64,000 nt of DNA, from assembly GCF_001640805.2 (NCBI RefSeq), contig NC_066845.1, positions 19,160,307 to 19,224,306 of the forward strand, given 5' to 3'. This DNA is from Lates calcarifer (lineage: Eukaryota > Chordata > Actinopteri > Centropomidae). Positions 34,101 to 46,500 of the stretch are shown one piece after another (position 1 is the first letter of the stretch; every line of letters starts with the position of its first letter). Under the pieces are notes generated by a model, which saw only the letters and a program-made list of their open reading frames with translations, was not told the origin of the DNA and did no database searches. A program made the position numbers and the translations under genes.

Positions 34101-36776
34101 GAATAGTCAGTCTGTACTAGATATCCTGTGTGTCATCGTAACTGTAAACAATGGCTTTTCACTATCGTATGGTTAAGTTTCGCTATTGCTATACAGCCAA
34201 TATCAGCCTTAACAGCTGCCTACCAGTCTGGAAGGAACATTGAGAGTTCAGGATCAAACTTTATTCCTTTACCAAGAGCTGTTTCCAGTGGTGGAAAGCA
34301 ACAGTAGTTACCCTGGTAGCCCTGGCACAACCAGCTCATCTCATCACCTTCTTCTGCCAGGCTTACAGTGAGCTGAAAAACAGGACATTAGCCCAGTTAT
34401 GTTGTCCCATTATTATAATCACAGGTCCTCTCAGATCACAGTCAAGCCAAGCCACCTAGTGGCCTCACCTCAGTAGTGATATTTAATCAGATATTCAGTA
34501 TTATTACAGAATGATAACTACCTACAGCTTTGTTCCAAAATACTATTACTGGCCCTCAAAGACCTTATTTGGTCAACTGTCTCCTCTGACCGGTGATTGT
34601 AGTGAGTAGGAGCATCAAGAACATCAGGAGATGTGCAGTAGGTGTAGCTTTTCTTCATAAACAGCTTTCAACCAAGTGTCCATCCATCCATCAATGAATA
34701 TCCTTCCCCACAATCCCTCCATCTGTGCCTTCTGACCTCTGTATGGATGCAGCAGCAGAGTCCCTTATTACCCAGCAACCACATCCTTCATCTTCTATTG
34801 TGATGACTGCTCTGTACCTCACTTTTGTGAGTGTCTGAATGTGACCATGAAATGCCTAGGAGCCTTTACATTCACATAACCTTTTCTTACTTAACAGACT
34901 TGGTTGAGATCCCATAATGTGAATAAGAGTCACATGTGTAAAATAGTGCATAGGTCTGAGCAGCGCTTTTGTCACACCATTTGTAACACCATTACTTACA
35001 TCAGTTTAATCTAATTTTAGGCAAACTAACTTCTCTGTCCATCCTCCTGCAAAACAAACGCTTTTTACTACTTTTTACAACATGCTATCAGAATGGATAT
35101 AATGAGCCTTCTTCCCTTGTGTCTGTGTGTATTGGGTCTGTTACACTGTGAAGGTGAGGTGAGCAGGAGGTAGAGTTTGTTACAAGTTCACAGGTCTAGG
35201 GAGATCTTAATCTATTATTAAATGTGAGTAGGTAACAGCAACACATGGGACTTGTGTGAATGAAATGAAGTTGAATGAAGGCATGTGTACGCAAGATTAT
35301 GATGCTGGCTTCGAGTAGATAGGATTTGCATCTGTGTGTGATTATGTTCTGTCAGTGCTTGCCAGGTGTCTGTTGAAGGCTGGGAGAGTCTGAGGGAGAA
35401 AGGGTTTGAGCCAATGAGAGATGTGCTAGATTATGTTTCTTCCTTTTAATTCTATATTAGTTTCTTTCACAAAGGCACTGTAGACCTAACACCCTTCCCC
35501 TGACAGGCACTATTAGGCAGTTATATCAGTGTAAGATAAATACATAGCAGAGGAAGTGTTATTTCCTCTACTACTGCTGTTATTATTTCTAGTCCCACTA
35601 CAATTACTCGCTATAGCTTTTACTTGTTACACTATACTATAATTTTACCACCAGTTCTAATATCACAACCATAGTTACTCTTGCTATTACTGCTGTTTTT
35701 ACGTAAACGCTAGTACTGTGACTACAATAGTAGTACAACAACTGCATCAAGTACTACAACTACCCCATCCACCTGTAACAATCCACAGTGAAGCCAAGCA
35801 GCCGCTCTTACTGTCCAGCGTACCACAAACACACCTCCACTCACACATAAACACACACATTCACACACGCACGTGGCCCATGTGACGTCAGCAGAGGGGA
35901 TTTCCCATGCCATATGAGCGCGTCAGACAGACACTAGAAATGCTGTGTCACTGTGTGGCTGCCTCACCTCCCCACGCCACACTTCAGCTCCCTCTCTCTT
36001 TTCGTTTCCCCCTCTGTCTCTGTGTCTCTTGTCTGCCTCTCGCTGTCTGTCTTTTCGTCTCGATCCGCTGTGTCTTCGCCAGGCTGCCTAAACTTTCGCT
36101 GACTTTGTCTGGTCTATCGGAGGTTTCTCATTCAGCCACCATTTTCACTCTCGACGTTGCTATCTTTCATATCTTAACAGACCACTTTGCTTCGCTATTT
36201 GTTTCTGAAACTTCCTGTTTCAGTAAAGCTGATCAGTGAGAGAGTAAGAGAAATGCATTTTTGCAGCGGTACCCGGTTACTGATTTGGACAAGACCATTT
36301 CCCCTTGGCTCTAGTGGTTATGTTCAGCAGTCTGGCAAGAGCGAGCGCTGCTGTCTTGTTTAAAAAGGTACAAGTTGGAGATGATCTTTCACACCCAGAA
36401 TGTAAACACTCTGAACACAGGTTCCAAAATACGCTTGGTATGTAATTTTCACAGAGACTGTGTAAAAGGGACATCTACGCCCCAGCTTTTTCCTTTAAGT
36501 GGCAGGTTGAGGTACTGTTGCTTTGCAGGTCAGTGATTTGTATACGTGAACACAATCACAGCTGATGACTATTTGATCCCGTGGAAATATGACAACTTTG
36601 CTTACGACACCTATGTAGCTTTATTGTAAATCGTTGTCGTATAGAGTGTTCATTTTGTGTGTCTTCACTTGCTTTGAGTCAGCATGTTGGGCTCTGCTGT
36701 GTAATTGTGCATTCTGCCTGTGGGGGAGGTGGGGTGGGGGTGTGGGCGCTGTTTGAGAGGGTCTCTGTGTGAATGA

Positions 36777-36846
<70 letters not shown>

Positions 36847-37528
36847 ACTGTGCAGTCCAGTCCAGTTATTGCAGGCAGCCCTGACACAGATGGTGCTCAG
36901 CGATACCACATACCAGAGGCATTGTTTAGGGAAGGCGAGTTCGAGGAGATAATTGACAGGCATAGAGAGGACCCATCCCCCCCCCAACACACACACATGC
37001 ACACACACCCCCTGTCCACCTTCACTCTGTCTCTTTATGTCCACCTCTTTTTGTCTTTTTTATGGTTCTGCACACAATCGCAAACAAACTCACAGACTCT
37101 TTCCCTTTTTGTATTTTAACCTCCTCTTTTACTACCCTTCTTTCTCTCTCTCTCTTTCTCTGTCTCTCTTGCCGCCCTCACTTGCTCTCCTTCAATTTCA
37201 CCCTAGCAGCAGAGCCCAGCGTGGCCTCTGATTGGTGGACGGACTGCCTTTGTGTGCTATCTCTAGCGTGACGTCTCTCCAGCGAGCTCTGTGTGTGTTT
37301 GTGCGCGCGTGTGTACATTTGTTCATGAGTGTATATGTTTGAAGAGACAGGGAGCGGGGGAGGGGGTGGCTGAGGGGGCATTCACATCATGCATGCAGAA
37401 GGAGAAGAGAAAAAAACTGAACGAGTGGGAGGAAGGAGTGATAGTGATCACAGAGAAAAAAAATCCCTCTCTTATGTGTACGTGTGTGCGTGTATGAGTG
37501 TGTGCGGTAGACCTATTGGCATACTAGC

Positions 37529-37567
<39 letters not shown>

Positions 37568-40500
37568 GGATAGAGCAAGAGAGTAAGCGAGAGAAAGAGA
37601 GAGAACGTGCGTACGAGGGCTCATGTAAAACCAGATTAAAAACACAAGATGGCTTCCTGAATGGGCTGCTGGAACACAGACGAGAGAGAGAGACAGAGAA
37701 AGAAGAGTGGAGAGATAGAGAGAAAGAGAGAGAGAGAGAAGAAAGGGATAGAGGGATAGGTGAAGACGAGAGGGAGCCGGAGTCTTCTGATGGGGATTCG
37801 GCCAGCGGACGGAGGAGTACAAACCAAGGCAGCTCAGAGGCTTGGAGGGTAAATATTCATCACTCCAGACTATTTTAGGATTGATAGGTGGGTGGGTGGG
37901 TGAGGGGTGGAAGGGGTGGGAGATGAGATTGGCGGGACTGGGGAACAGCTCGAGACAAAACACATCATTTAACATTGAGACAGCCAGGGCCATGTAGACA
38001 AGGGGGACATGCTGTGCCAATAAGAAGATGCTATTGTTTTATCAGCAATGCTTTGATGAACCACTTGCATCTATTATCTCTTACTCTCAGCTAACCTAGC
38101 CACTGACACTTTGTGCATGTTTTGCCAAGTTGCCCTTTAAAAAACTGGGTTATGCCGACTTGTCTAATGCATATATTTGGAAGGCTGCGCCAGGTCGGGA
38201 TACAGACATTACATAATTCTGTAATTGAAATTGAATCCTCGCTTTGCTGTCTTTCATTCTCTGTCCCAGCAGTAGAGGGAAGTGCCGGCTCACTGTTTGA
38301 GCGCAAATCAAAGAAAAGAGATTTGTGTGCATGGCTGCTTTTTGATGATTACTGAGGATGACAGCAATGAGAAGAAGATTGCATGTAGAATGGTGTGCAT
38401 GTTGTACCTGGTAGTCCTGCTGTCCTTAATGACGAGTCTTTCTGAACAGGCCCTTGTCGCATTATTCTATTGATTGTTATTCTCTCCCCCTCCCATCTCT
38501 CTCTGTCTCCTTCTCACTCCCCCCTCTTTTGCTCTGTTGAATGGCTGTAAAGGTGGAATATTTTGAAGACAACAGTCGAGGCTGTTTGGGAAATCCTAAA
38601 CTGGCAGCTGAGGTAAGAGAGGGCATTGGGTTTGTGTTTCCGCGCTGTCGTGTGTGTGTGTCAACTCTGTCATCTGTGCATAATCTCTGTCCATGTTGCT
38701 TTGATTTTCAGCTGTTGGTTCATAAGTGCACTGAGACTCTGAGGAGGTGTAAATGTGGTGGTTAGTCAACACAGCGACCAGTTCCTCTACCCTTTCTATG
38801 AGCATATATTTGCATTAGCATTTTTACAAATGTGACTATTATTTTAATGCATGTATATTTGTGAATGGGTGTAACCATCGATACCTGTTACACGGAAACG
38901 GCTGTGACTATCATCACTGTGTAGCTATGATGGATGTCAGACTATTTGCTGCTCTCTCCAGCGAAGAAGTGAGCTCATTATATTAGCCCGGATATCATCG
39001 CGGGATGGAATAAAGGTGCATTAGACACCTTTAGGCATCTGTCTTCCCATCTGAGTTGCCCTGCTCGGAAGCTGACTATATTAAATCAGCTACTTCGCCT
39101 TTATCGCCAAGCCGCGGTGAGCTGAGCGCCTTAGTGATGAAGTGGCGGCATCCTCAGTTTAAAGCGTCCCACGCTGCCCACTGATTGGTGCCAGAGCCAG
39201 CCATGTGTAGATGCAAGAGACCAGGGAGAGGAGGAGGGAGGAGGAGGAGGAACCCTATGCAGTGGCTCACGAGCCAGGGGGCCGTCCTTCTTCTCCTAGG
39301 TTCTGGAGTCAAATGAGGTAAAGGGAGTAAAAGTTAGTGGGTCACGCATGCGTACGTGTTTGATTGTCGGGCATAGTAACCTGTGGCGCGTGGCCGCTGA
39401 GAGCTGCTGTTCTACAGCTTACCGAGTCGGGGCACGCTTGTGTGTTTATGTGGAAAGGAAGTTTTAGCGGCGAGGTTTCATAGAGAAAGCACCAAACAAG
39501 CTGTTGTTTGAGTTACCAGAATCTTGTGATGTCCTCTCCAATTAGGAGAAAGAAAGCTTTAAAAGAAAGCTTTGCATAGTGAAACATTTCTGTATTGTAA
39601 ATCTTGACGTGTGGAGGTGACAGGACATGACTCAGAGACATTTATACATGATACATTATACCAGATACATTCACCTGCATCATTGCAGTGATAGGAAATA
39701 TAGATTAGTCAGTTTCAAATGTCATGAATGGGTTTAGCTCAGTACTACTGACATACTCTAGCTTACCTCTAAGCCTGCTCTAATCCCCATCCATGTGTAG
39801 ACAGTCTCTTTATCTTCAAGGTATATATGACCATCTGGTTCACAGGGTAAAAAAATAATTGAACTGTCCATTTTTGTGAGAGAAGCTGTTGACTGTGTTC
39901 TCTGCCTCTGTGGCTTTCCAAAGCTCCTGTTTGTAGAGGGTTACTGTGTGTGTCCTTGGTGGAGTGTTTGTCTTGTGAAGATCTGTTTCCTTGTCAGTCA
40001 TTTCCCTAGTTACACAAAGACATGGTCTAAACATGGTCTACACCCAACAAGCTGAGGGCACTATTTTTGACATTTTAAATGAGCAGTTATGCAGTATCAT
40101 TAAGTATTTCCAGGACCCACACAACAGCTCCAAGATGTTGGAACATGAAAACATTGTGTGACAACAGACATGGTTAAATGTGAGCCGGGCAACACTTTGA
40201 GTGATTTATTTCAGTTTTACAGCAGAGTGCTTGTCTGGTAGTTTACTTTGCTGTTCAGGAAATAAACCTGAATTAAGAGGTTACCACAACAGGTTATAAG
40301 AGAGACTGCACTCGCGTGATTTTTTTTTCCACACCCATACACAGGATTTCCTCTTTATACATGAGATGAACTTCACACAGCACACTGATGGGAAAAGAGT
40401 CAAACGCAGAGTAGAAACACACAAACCACTGAGTGTGTGACAGCAGATGGAACATTTGTTAATCATATGTTTAGCCTCGCGTGGAATCCCCTGCCTCGCT

Positions 40501-43500
40501 CGCAAAGGGTTAAGACTGACCTACTTTCCGTGGCAACACTGAATGTCTGATGACATCATTGCTTTAATTTTAGCTCAAGTCCGGCATCCAAGGTTGGTCA
40601 CATGACCAAGGAGTCGGCACCACATACACGTGTGTATGTGTGCGTAGTTGGCTAGTAAGTGGTTTGCTATATAGTACAGACTCAGGAAGTGGAGGGTTTG
40701 ACATCACCTCTTCCATTCATTGTTGGCTTTCGATTTATTTACTGCACTGTAAGGTTTCCACTCGGTCAGTAAAGAACTGCAGCTCTGCTACCCATGTGTC
40801 AAAACGCTGCAGCAGTAAACAGTTATACCAGTAGTCAGGGTTTTGGTTCTCAAGACAAGATTTCGACAAGATTTCATCTTTTTGATCTTGAAGTCATGTT
40901 GTATTGGTCTTGCTTTGGTCCTCACTTCAACTCAGATGTTTTTTTATGAGGATGAGTAAGGGACAGATCTCATTCCTATGTTTCTTCTTGTTTAAAGGCT
41001 ATAATAAAAGGTATATCGAGAGAACTGTTCAAGGCTTGACACAGTAAAACAACACTCAACACACACTACAGTAAAATATGTATCTGTGCTGTCTTTAGTA
41101 CAACATTTCCAAAAATATAAACAGATTAATAATATGTCCTGAAAAGCATTAAGTTATTGTGTGTCCTTAACTTGGTGATACTACTGTATGTTTACATAAT
41201 TTTCCATCAGCCTGATAATACTACATATATGAATTAAGTTTAAGCTGAATCGTTGTCTGACTGACTATATTTACCCATTAACTGCAACCCTCTACAACCT
41301 GCATGCAAACCCAGGAAGAGTCAGCTGCTACCAGGCACAGAACAACTGTTGTATAAACAGTGAATCACGTGTACAAGTGCAAATGATTTCCAATCAAGCT
41401 TTTTTTGATGGTTGTAAAATAATAATTTTATCAAACATCCCAAGAACTTGAAAAAAACAAGCAGATCCTCATGGGATTTCATGTGACATTTTTAAGTATA
41501 AAATCACTGTTAATTTCTTCATTTACATGCAATCATTAATATATAGGCGCTGCAGTGTTGTCATGTGTCATTTCTAATTAATGGCAATTAGCAGATGTTC
41601 ATCCCTGCACTTTCTGTCCTGCTGCACTGTTTATAGTTCTGCATGTACCATTGAACAATGCTGGAGCCTACACTGATTCCTGGGCAGGATCGATAGCCTG
41701 TGTGGCATGATGAGTTGTGGTTGGTGGCTTGTTGGCATCGTTGGTGGTATCTCTGTTTGATGTCGGAGGGAGGTTGTCAGCCGCCTGGTGCCGCAGTTAA
41801 TAAAAAATGAATGGAAAGAGAAGGGGGAGGAGCCCTCAGCTGTTGCTGGAGCTCTTTAACTCTCACCTCTCTGGCGGCTCCTCTGCTGCTCCCACTGGGC
41901 ACACATTTTATTCAGTCCTGAATCCCACTGCTGCCAGACACTGCCAGGTTTTACGTAACACAGCGCCACAGCTGTTGTAGTTTTCATCACACACTATTCA
42001 AACACGCACATGAAAATATTGATTTCTGAAACATATTTATGTGAATTCTGTGAAGACTATCTCTAAAAAAGGTGGAGGATTGGACTGGTTATAATGTAAG
42101 ACAAGGGATAAAACTAGTAGAAATGCATGGCATGTACTCACTCCTCAAAAATTCACTGTAAAAGGACTAAACATCAACCAGTCATCATCCTCTAGGAAGC
42201 TGCCTTTCATTTGAATTATTAAAAATATATTTTAAGCTTGACTGTAAATCCAGATGATTTAGTCTGTATAAAACATTACATGGCTTCATAGTGAAGGTTT
42301 TTCTGTTCTGCCACAGTTGAGTACTGGCCCTTTAAGCCCGGCTACGCCTGACTTGAACATATGGGAAGCTAATCTTAGCCCAAGTCCTGAGAGAGACAAG
42401 GCTGGCAACCAGCCACTGTGCAGGGCTGAGGAAGGGTTCTCTTGCTTTCTCTCTATCTGTTTTTCTCTTTCAAGTCTGAGCAATTTATGATTTAACTCTC
42501 AAATAAAAACTTATCACATAATAATTCAGGCTGTGATGTGATTCACCTGACAAAAATTGCTGTAGTATTTGAAACAACAGTGTTCTGTTAATGATTACAT
42601 GTCTGTCCAATCAGATTTGACTGCTCAGCTCTTTTTCATGACTTGGCACACATTACCCTGGCAGGTAGGAGTACATGGTGTTCTTTTATTACTTTTGAAC
42701 CCTTTTAACTCAAATATTTCCCAACCATTTCCCTTCTGTCTGTTGTCCACTCTCTTTGTTTCAGACCCAGAAATTTCGAGCATATTCTGTATATTGATTA
42801 CATTCTTCTCCGTCTTTTCATGTTCCAAACCTCAAGCACAAAGAGCCGCCTCTAAAAAAACACCCCTCCCACCCCTTCCTTTTTATTTTTCAGCGGCTCC
42901 ACCCTTCCCAACAGCCCCCCACCCATCACCACCTTTCCATTTTTTTTCTCTCCTCCCTCCCAAACCACTCCTCGCTTTCTCTTTGTGAAGAGTATTGGAG
43001 GGGGGAGGTAGAGAGGGATAGTCCTTCCCCAGCTGGGCTGTTCGTGCTGACTTGCACGTGCCGAATGTCAGGAGGTATGACTCAGACTGGATACCCTACA
43101 CTCGTTACTACAATCTACACCCAAACACGCCCTGAACCTAACACCATCCTGCCTGGGAAGCGTGGGGGGGCAGATGGCAATGAAAGACAAAGAGAAAAAA
43201 ACAGTTAAATAGATGATACAAGGATGAAATAACAAGGTGATGACTTAAATATGAATAATATGTGAACAGTCTGTTGTACATTATAGAGAGATAAATGGAA
43301 AGATACAGTACATACCTCCTCACAGAGGGTTTCTGATGTTATATCCTGCCCCAAAAAGGTACTATCTGTAATTTAACCATCTATATCCTTTTCATGAGAT
43401 TAGCAATATCCAAAACAAACAACATTTTGTGCCTGGTTTGTTCATAAAAAGACTTAAACTTTTAGATTGTACTTAGATATTAGCTTAATTCGTTCAACCA

Positions 43501-46500
43501 GGCTACAACACTTTGTTTTGCTTCTATTCTGTTGAATTTAATGTGCTCAGTGCAGCCTTGCAGCCTCTTGTCCCGCCCACCAATAAACCCAGTGACCCTC
43601 AGTGAACAATCCAATACTGTATGCATACTAGGATGCATGTGTGTGGAGAAAAAAAATCATTAAAGTGTGCCTCTGCATTTACAGCAGCCCTCTGTGTCTT
43701 TGCCTCTCTGTGTGCATATGATGAGAAACAGGCATGTGTGTTTTGGGGGGGCAGGAAGAGAGAAAGAAAGTGAAAGATACAGAGGCAGAGAGCGAAAAGA
43801 GAGGGAGAGGGGGAAGGAGGGAGAGTCACAGAGTGTGTCAGATCAGATGACCTTGATGCCATTAGACTGCAGGGTAAAGGGGGGTGGGAGTGTGTGGGAT
43901 CAGCGGTGGAGAGAGGTGGAGTCAGCTGACAGGAAGAGTGGGAGGAGGGGAATAGACCCTCACGTCATGATAGCGATGCTCATGTGAGTTGTTTAATGGC
44001 TGCTAGAGAAAGTGTTATTTTTTAACCCAAATGGCACAAATCCTCCCACTAATTAAAGGTGATGAAGGTGGAGAGATAATAAAATCACATCAGTTCACTC
44101 ACTGAGCTCCTGAAACTGAACAATTTGTTCTTTATTGGCTTTTGTATGTTTCACACACACAGACCTCCCACTACCAACATGCTGGTAAAAATTTAAAAAG
44201 CTTGTTTCGCTGTGTGAGGGTTTTATGTCAGGACTTTGTTGAGAAGAAAAGACAAAGATGACTCAGGCTTAGTCATATGCAAGCTAACCCAACACACACT
44301 GCTGAGGAAGGACTTTTGTTGTCAGTCATCCCTCCTACAACCAAGACCTTTCCTCTGTGCTGCTGAGAAACAGTGAGCGAGAGACAGAAGTGAGAGAGAT
44401 GGAGAGAGAGAGAGAAATGGAGAGAGAAAGAGAGAGACGAGGGCGTGAAACAACTCATTTGGATGATAATTTGACTACATTGTGAGATGAAGTGATCGAT
44501 GTGAGAATTGGAGTCTCTGTTGTACCGTCCTCTCTCTCTCAATGCCTGGTTACAGCAGGTTTACTGTAAGTGTCATATTTTCCATTTCATTTTCACTAAA
44601 AGGTCAGTATACTTGGATTGTTGTGGTAATTTCCAGTGTTGATGTTTCAGTGTCATGTGAGAAAGCAGTTGAATTTAGCAAGGGCACGGCTACACACTGT
44701 ATGCCTTCCAGTTATATTATAACCTGTCACGTTGGTCTGTTATCTAGTAGAGAAGTAACCCATTGTGTTCAGGGGGTAATTTCAGGACAGCTCTCTTGGG
44801 CAAACCTGAATAGCAGCATCGTGCTGTTGCTTCTGTGTATAGCTTTAATCACACAGATACATCTGAACACACTGTCCTTTTCTGTCACTGCTGCTTATCT
44901 AAATTCACTGGTAAATCTCTCTATTCATCAAAGAACTTCAGCATCAAAGAGGTAGTTGCAGTCAAGAGTAGTCTTACTGTAATTTAGTTCTATATACATA
45001 CATTCAGTAAATTGTGTCATATAGACTGTATTTAACAGTGTGGTTAGCATCTGCATCATGTGTGGGAAACAGCTGAATTTGCTGCCGTAGAGGTTTCCCC
45101 TTCTGTGTTAATGTTTTGGTCAAATTGAACTTCTTTGTTTTACTCAGCTGTGTACGTGGACAGTGACAAAGTCACTCAGAGATCGTGTTTTCACAGTGAA
45201 AGTGAGTGAGTTAATATACTCTGTTGAAGTATGGTAGGCTTCTCTAGGTCACAAGTTCAGCTTATGTTTCTGTTCTGTTTTCTTGATGTTCATCTAATAA
45301 CCATGGAAGTGTTATAGCCACGTTATGTCATTCATTTGTAGCACTGTTTATATTAGATCTAGCTGTGAAGACTGCCAGTCTGCCAAAATCTCTTTTAGCC
45401 CAATGACCACATTAGCTTTGAAAAATTATTTCATTTAGTAAGCGCTGTAAAGACAGTATTACTTCAAGAACTCCTTCCACTGAAAGGTCCTTTTCTGATA
45501 ACAGCACAGCGCTGAAGTCTAGAAAAAGTCTGTTGTGTTCAGTAGTTCTTTGAAATGAGGAACTGTGTACCGAAAGCATGTGATTCAGGGGTTAAGTCGT
45601 GTCTTGAGCTCGAAATGCAGTGTCACTGCAGCCGGGGGGAGAGCATGAGTACAAGACAGTCGGGTGAATGAAAGAGCATGTTTCTGAGTGTCCGTTGGTG
45701 TGTGGTGTTGGTGATAGTGGAGAGTGGGCATATGTCAGAGGATGCATGTGCCCACCCAGTGGTGGAGGCAAGCGTCCTTGTGGGAGACACTGATGATGGT
45801 GACGATGCAACTACGTCATCGCCACATGTGTTTCCTACCTCTCTTGCTCACTGCTCTCGCTCTCACTCATTGGCACTCCCTGGTCATGTGACCTAATGCT
45901 CTACTTCTTCTCTCCTTCCCTTAGACAGCTTAGGCTGCGCTGTGTTTCTCTTTGGGATTGACGCTCATCTGTGTGTGTATATACGAATATGTGTGGCAAC
46001 AGAGAGAAAGATAGAGTACAATTTACAGGGCCAGAGAGCGGATGCGTCAGAAAGTGTTGGGACGGTAATGCAATAAGCTATGCTAGAAGGAGAAAAGGCT
46101 CAGGAAACAAAACAGAGAGGCATATCGTGAGAGGGAGACAGGGGCAGATTGAGAAAACCAGAGAAAATGAGAGATCAAGAGAGACCAAGAGAAACAGGGG
46201 AAGCCAAAGTAAGAGAAGCAGGAAAAGGTTACTGAAGTTAATCCAGCCATAGCACAGTGCAGCCAGCTCATGCTCAGTAATATAACAGAAAAATACTACG
46301 CAGGAGCTGACAGCGATCTGCATGGGGGAGACGACCATGTTCACACCCCCCCCCTCCTCCCCCCTCCTCCTCCTGGTTAAATCTGCTCCAAAACTCAAGC
46401 AATATTGGAGAGAAGAGAGGAGACACCACAAGGCCGGTCAGCCAGCAAGTGGGCGAGAGGAGACACCCAGCGATAATGACGGCGTTGATGATGATAATGG

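Larger units (their letters stand above)
31102..38552 (+). other. tet3 intron between the CXXC exon and the short exon (7.5 kb)
   Basis: AT-rich DNA with GT microsatellites at about 32234-32255 and 32437-32452, an A-rich run at 32039-32070, a CpG-richer stretch at 35.8-36.2 kb and GA/GT-rich DNA at 36.7-37.8 kb. No coding exon was recognised. Confidence 0.55.

Noticed and set aside
37472..38020. 182-codon minus-strand frame
   Set aside because: Dominated by Ser-Leu repeats read from the GA microsatellite; no conserved motif.
42569..42988. 139-codon plus-strand frame ending in a Pro/Phe-rich stretch
   Set aside because: The tail is read from a C/T-rich tract; no homology recognised and no good splice context.
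44542..44955. 137-codon plus-strand frame in the tet3 intron
   Set aside because: Not low complexity, but no splice context, codon bias or family resemblance; likely chance.
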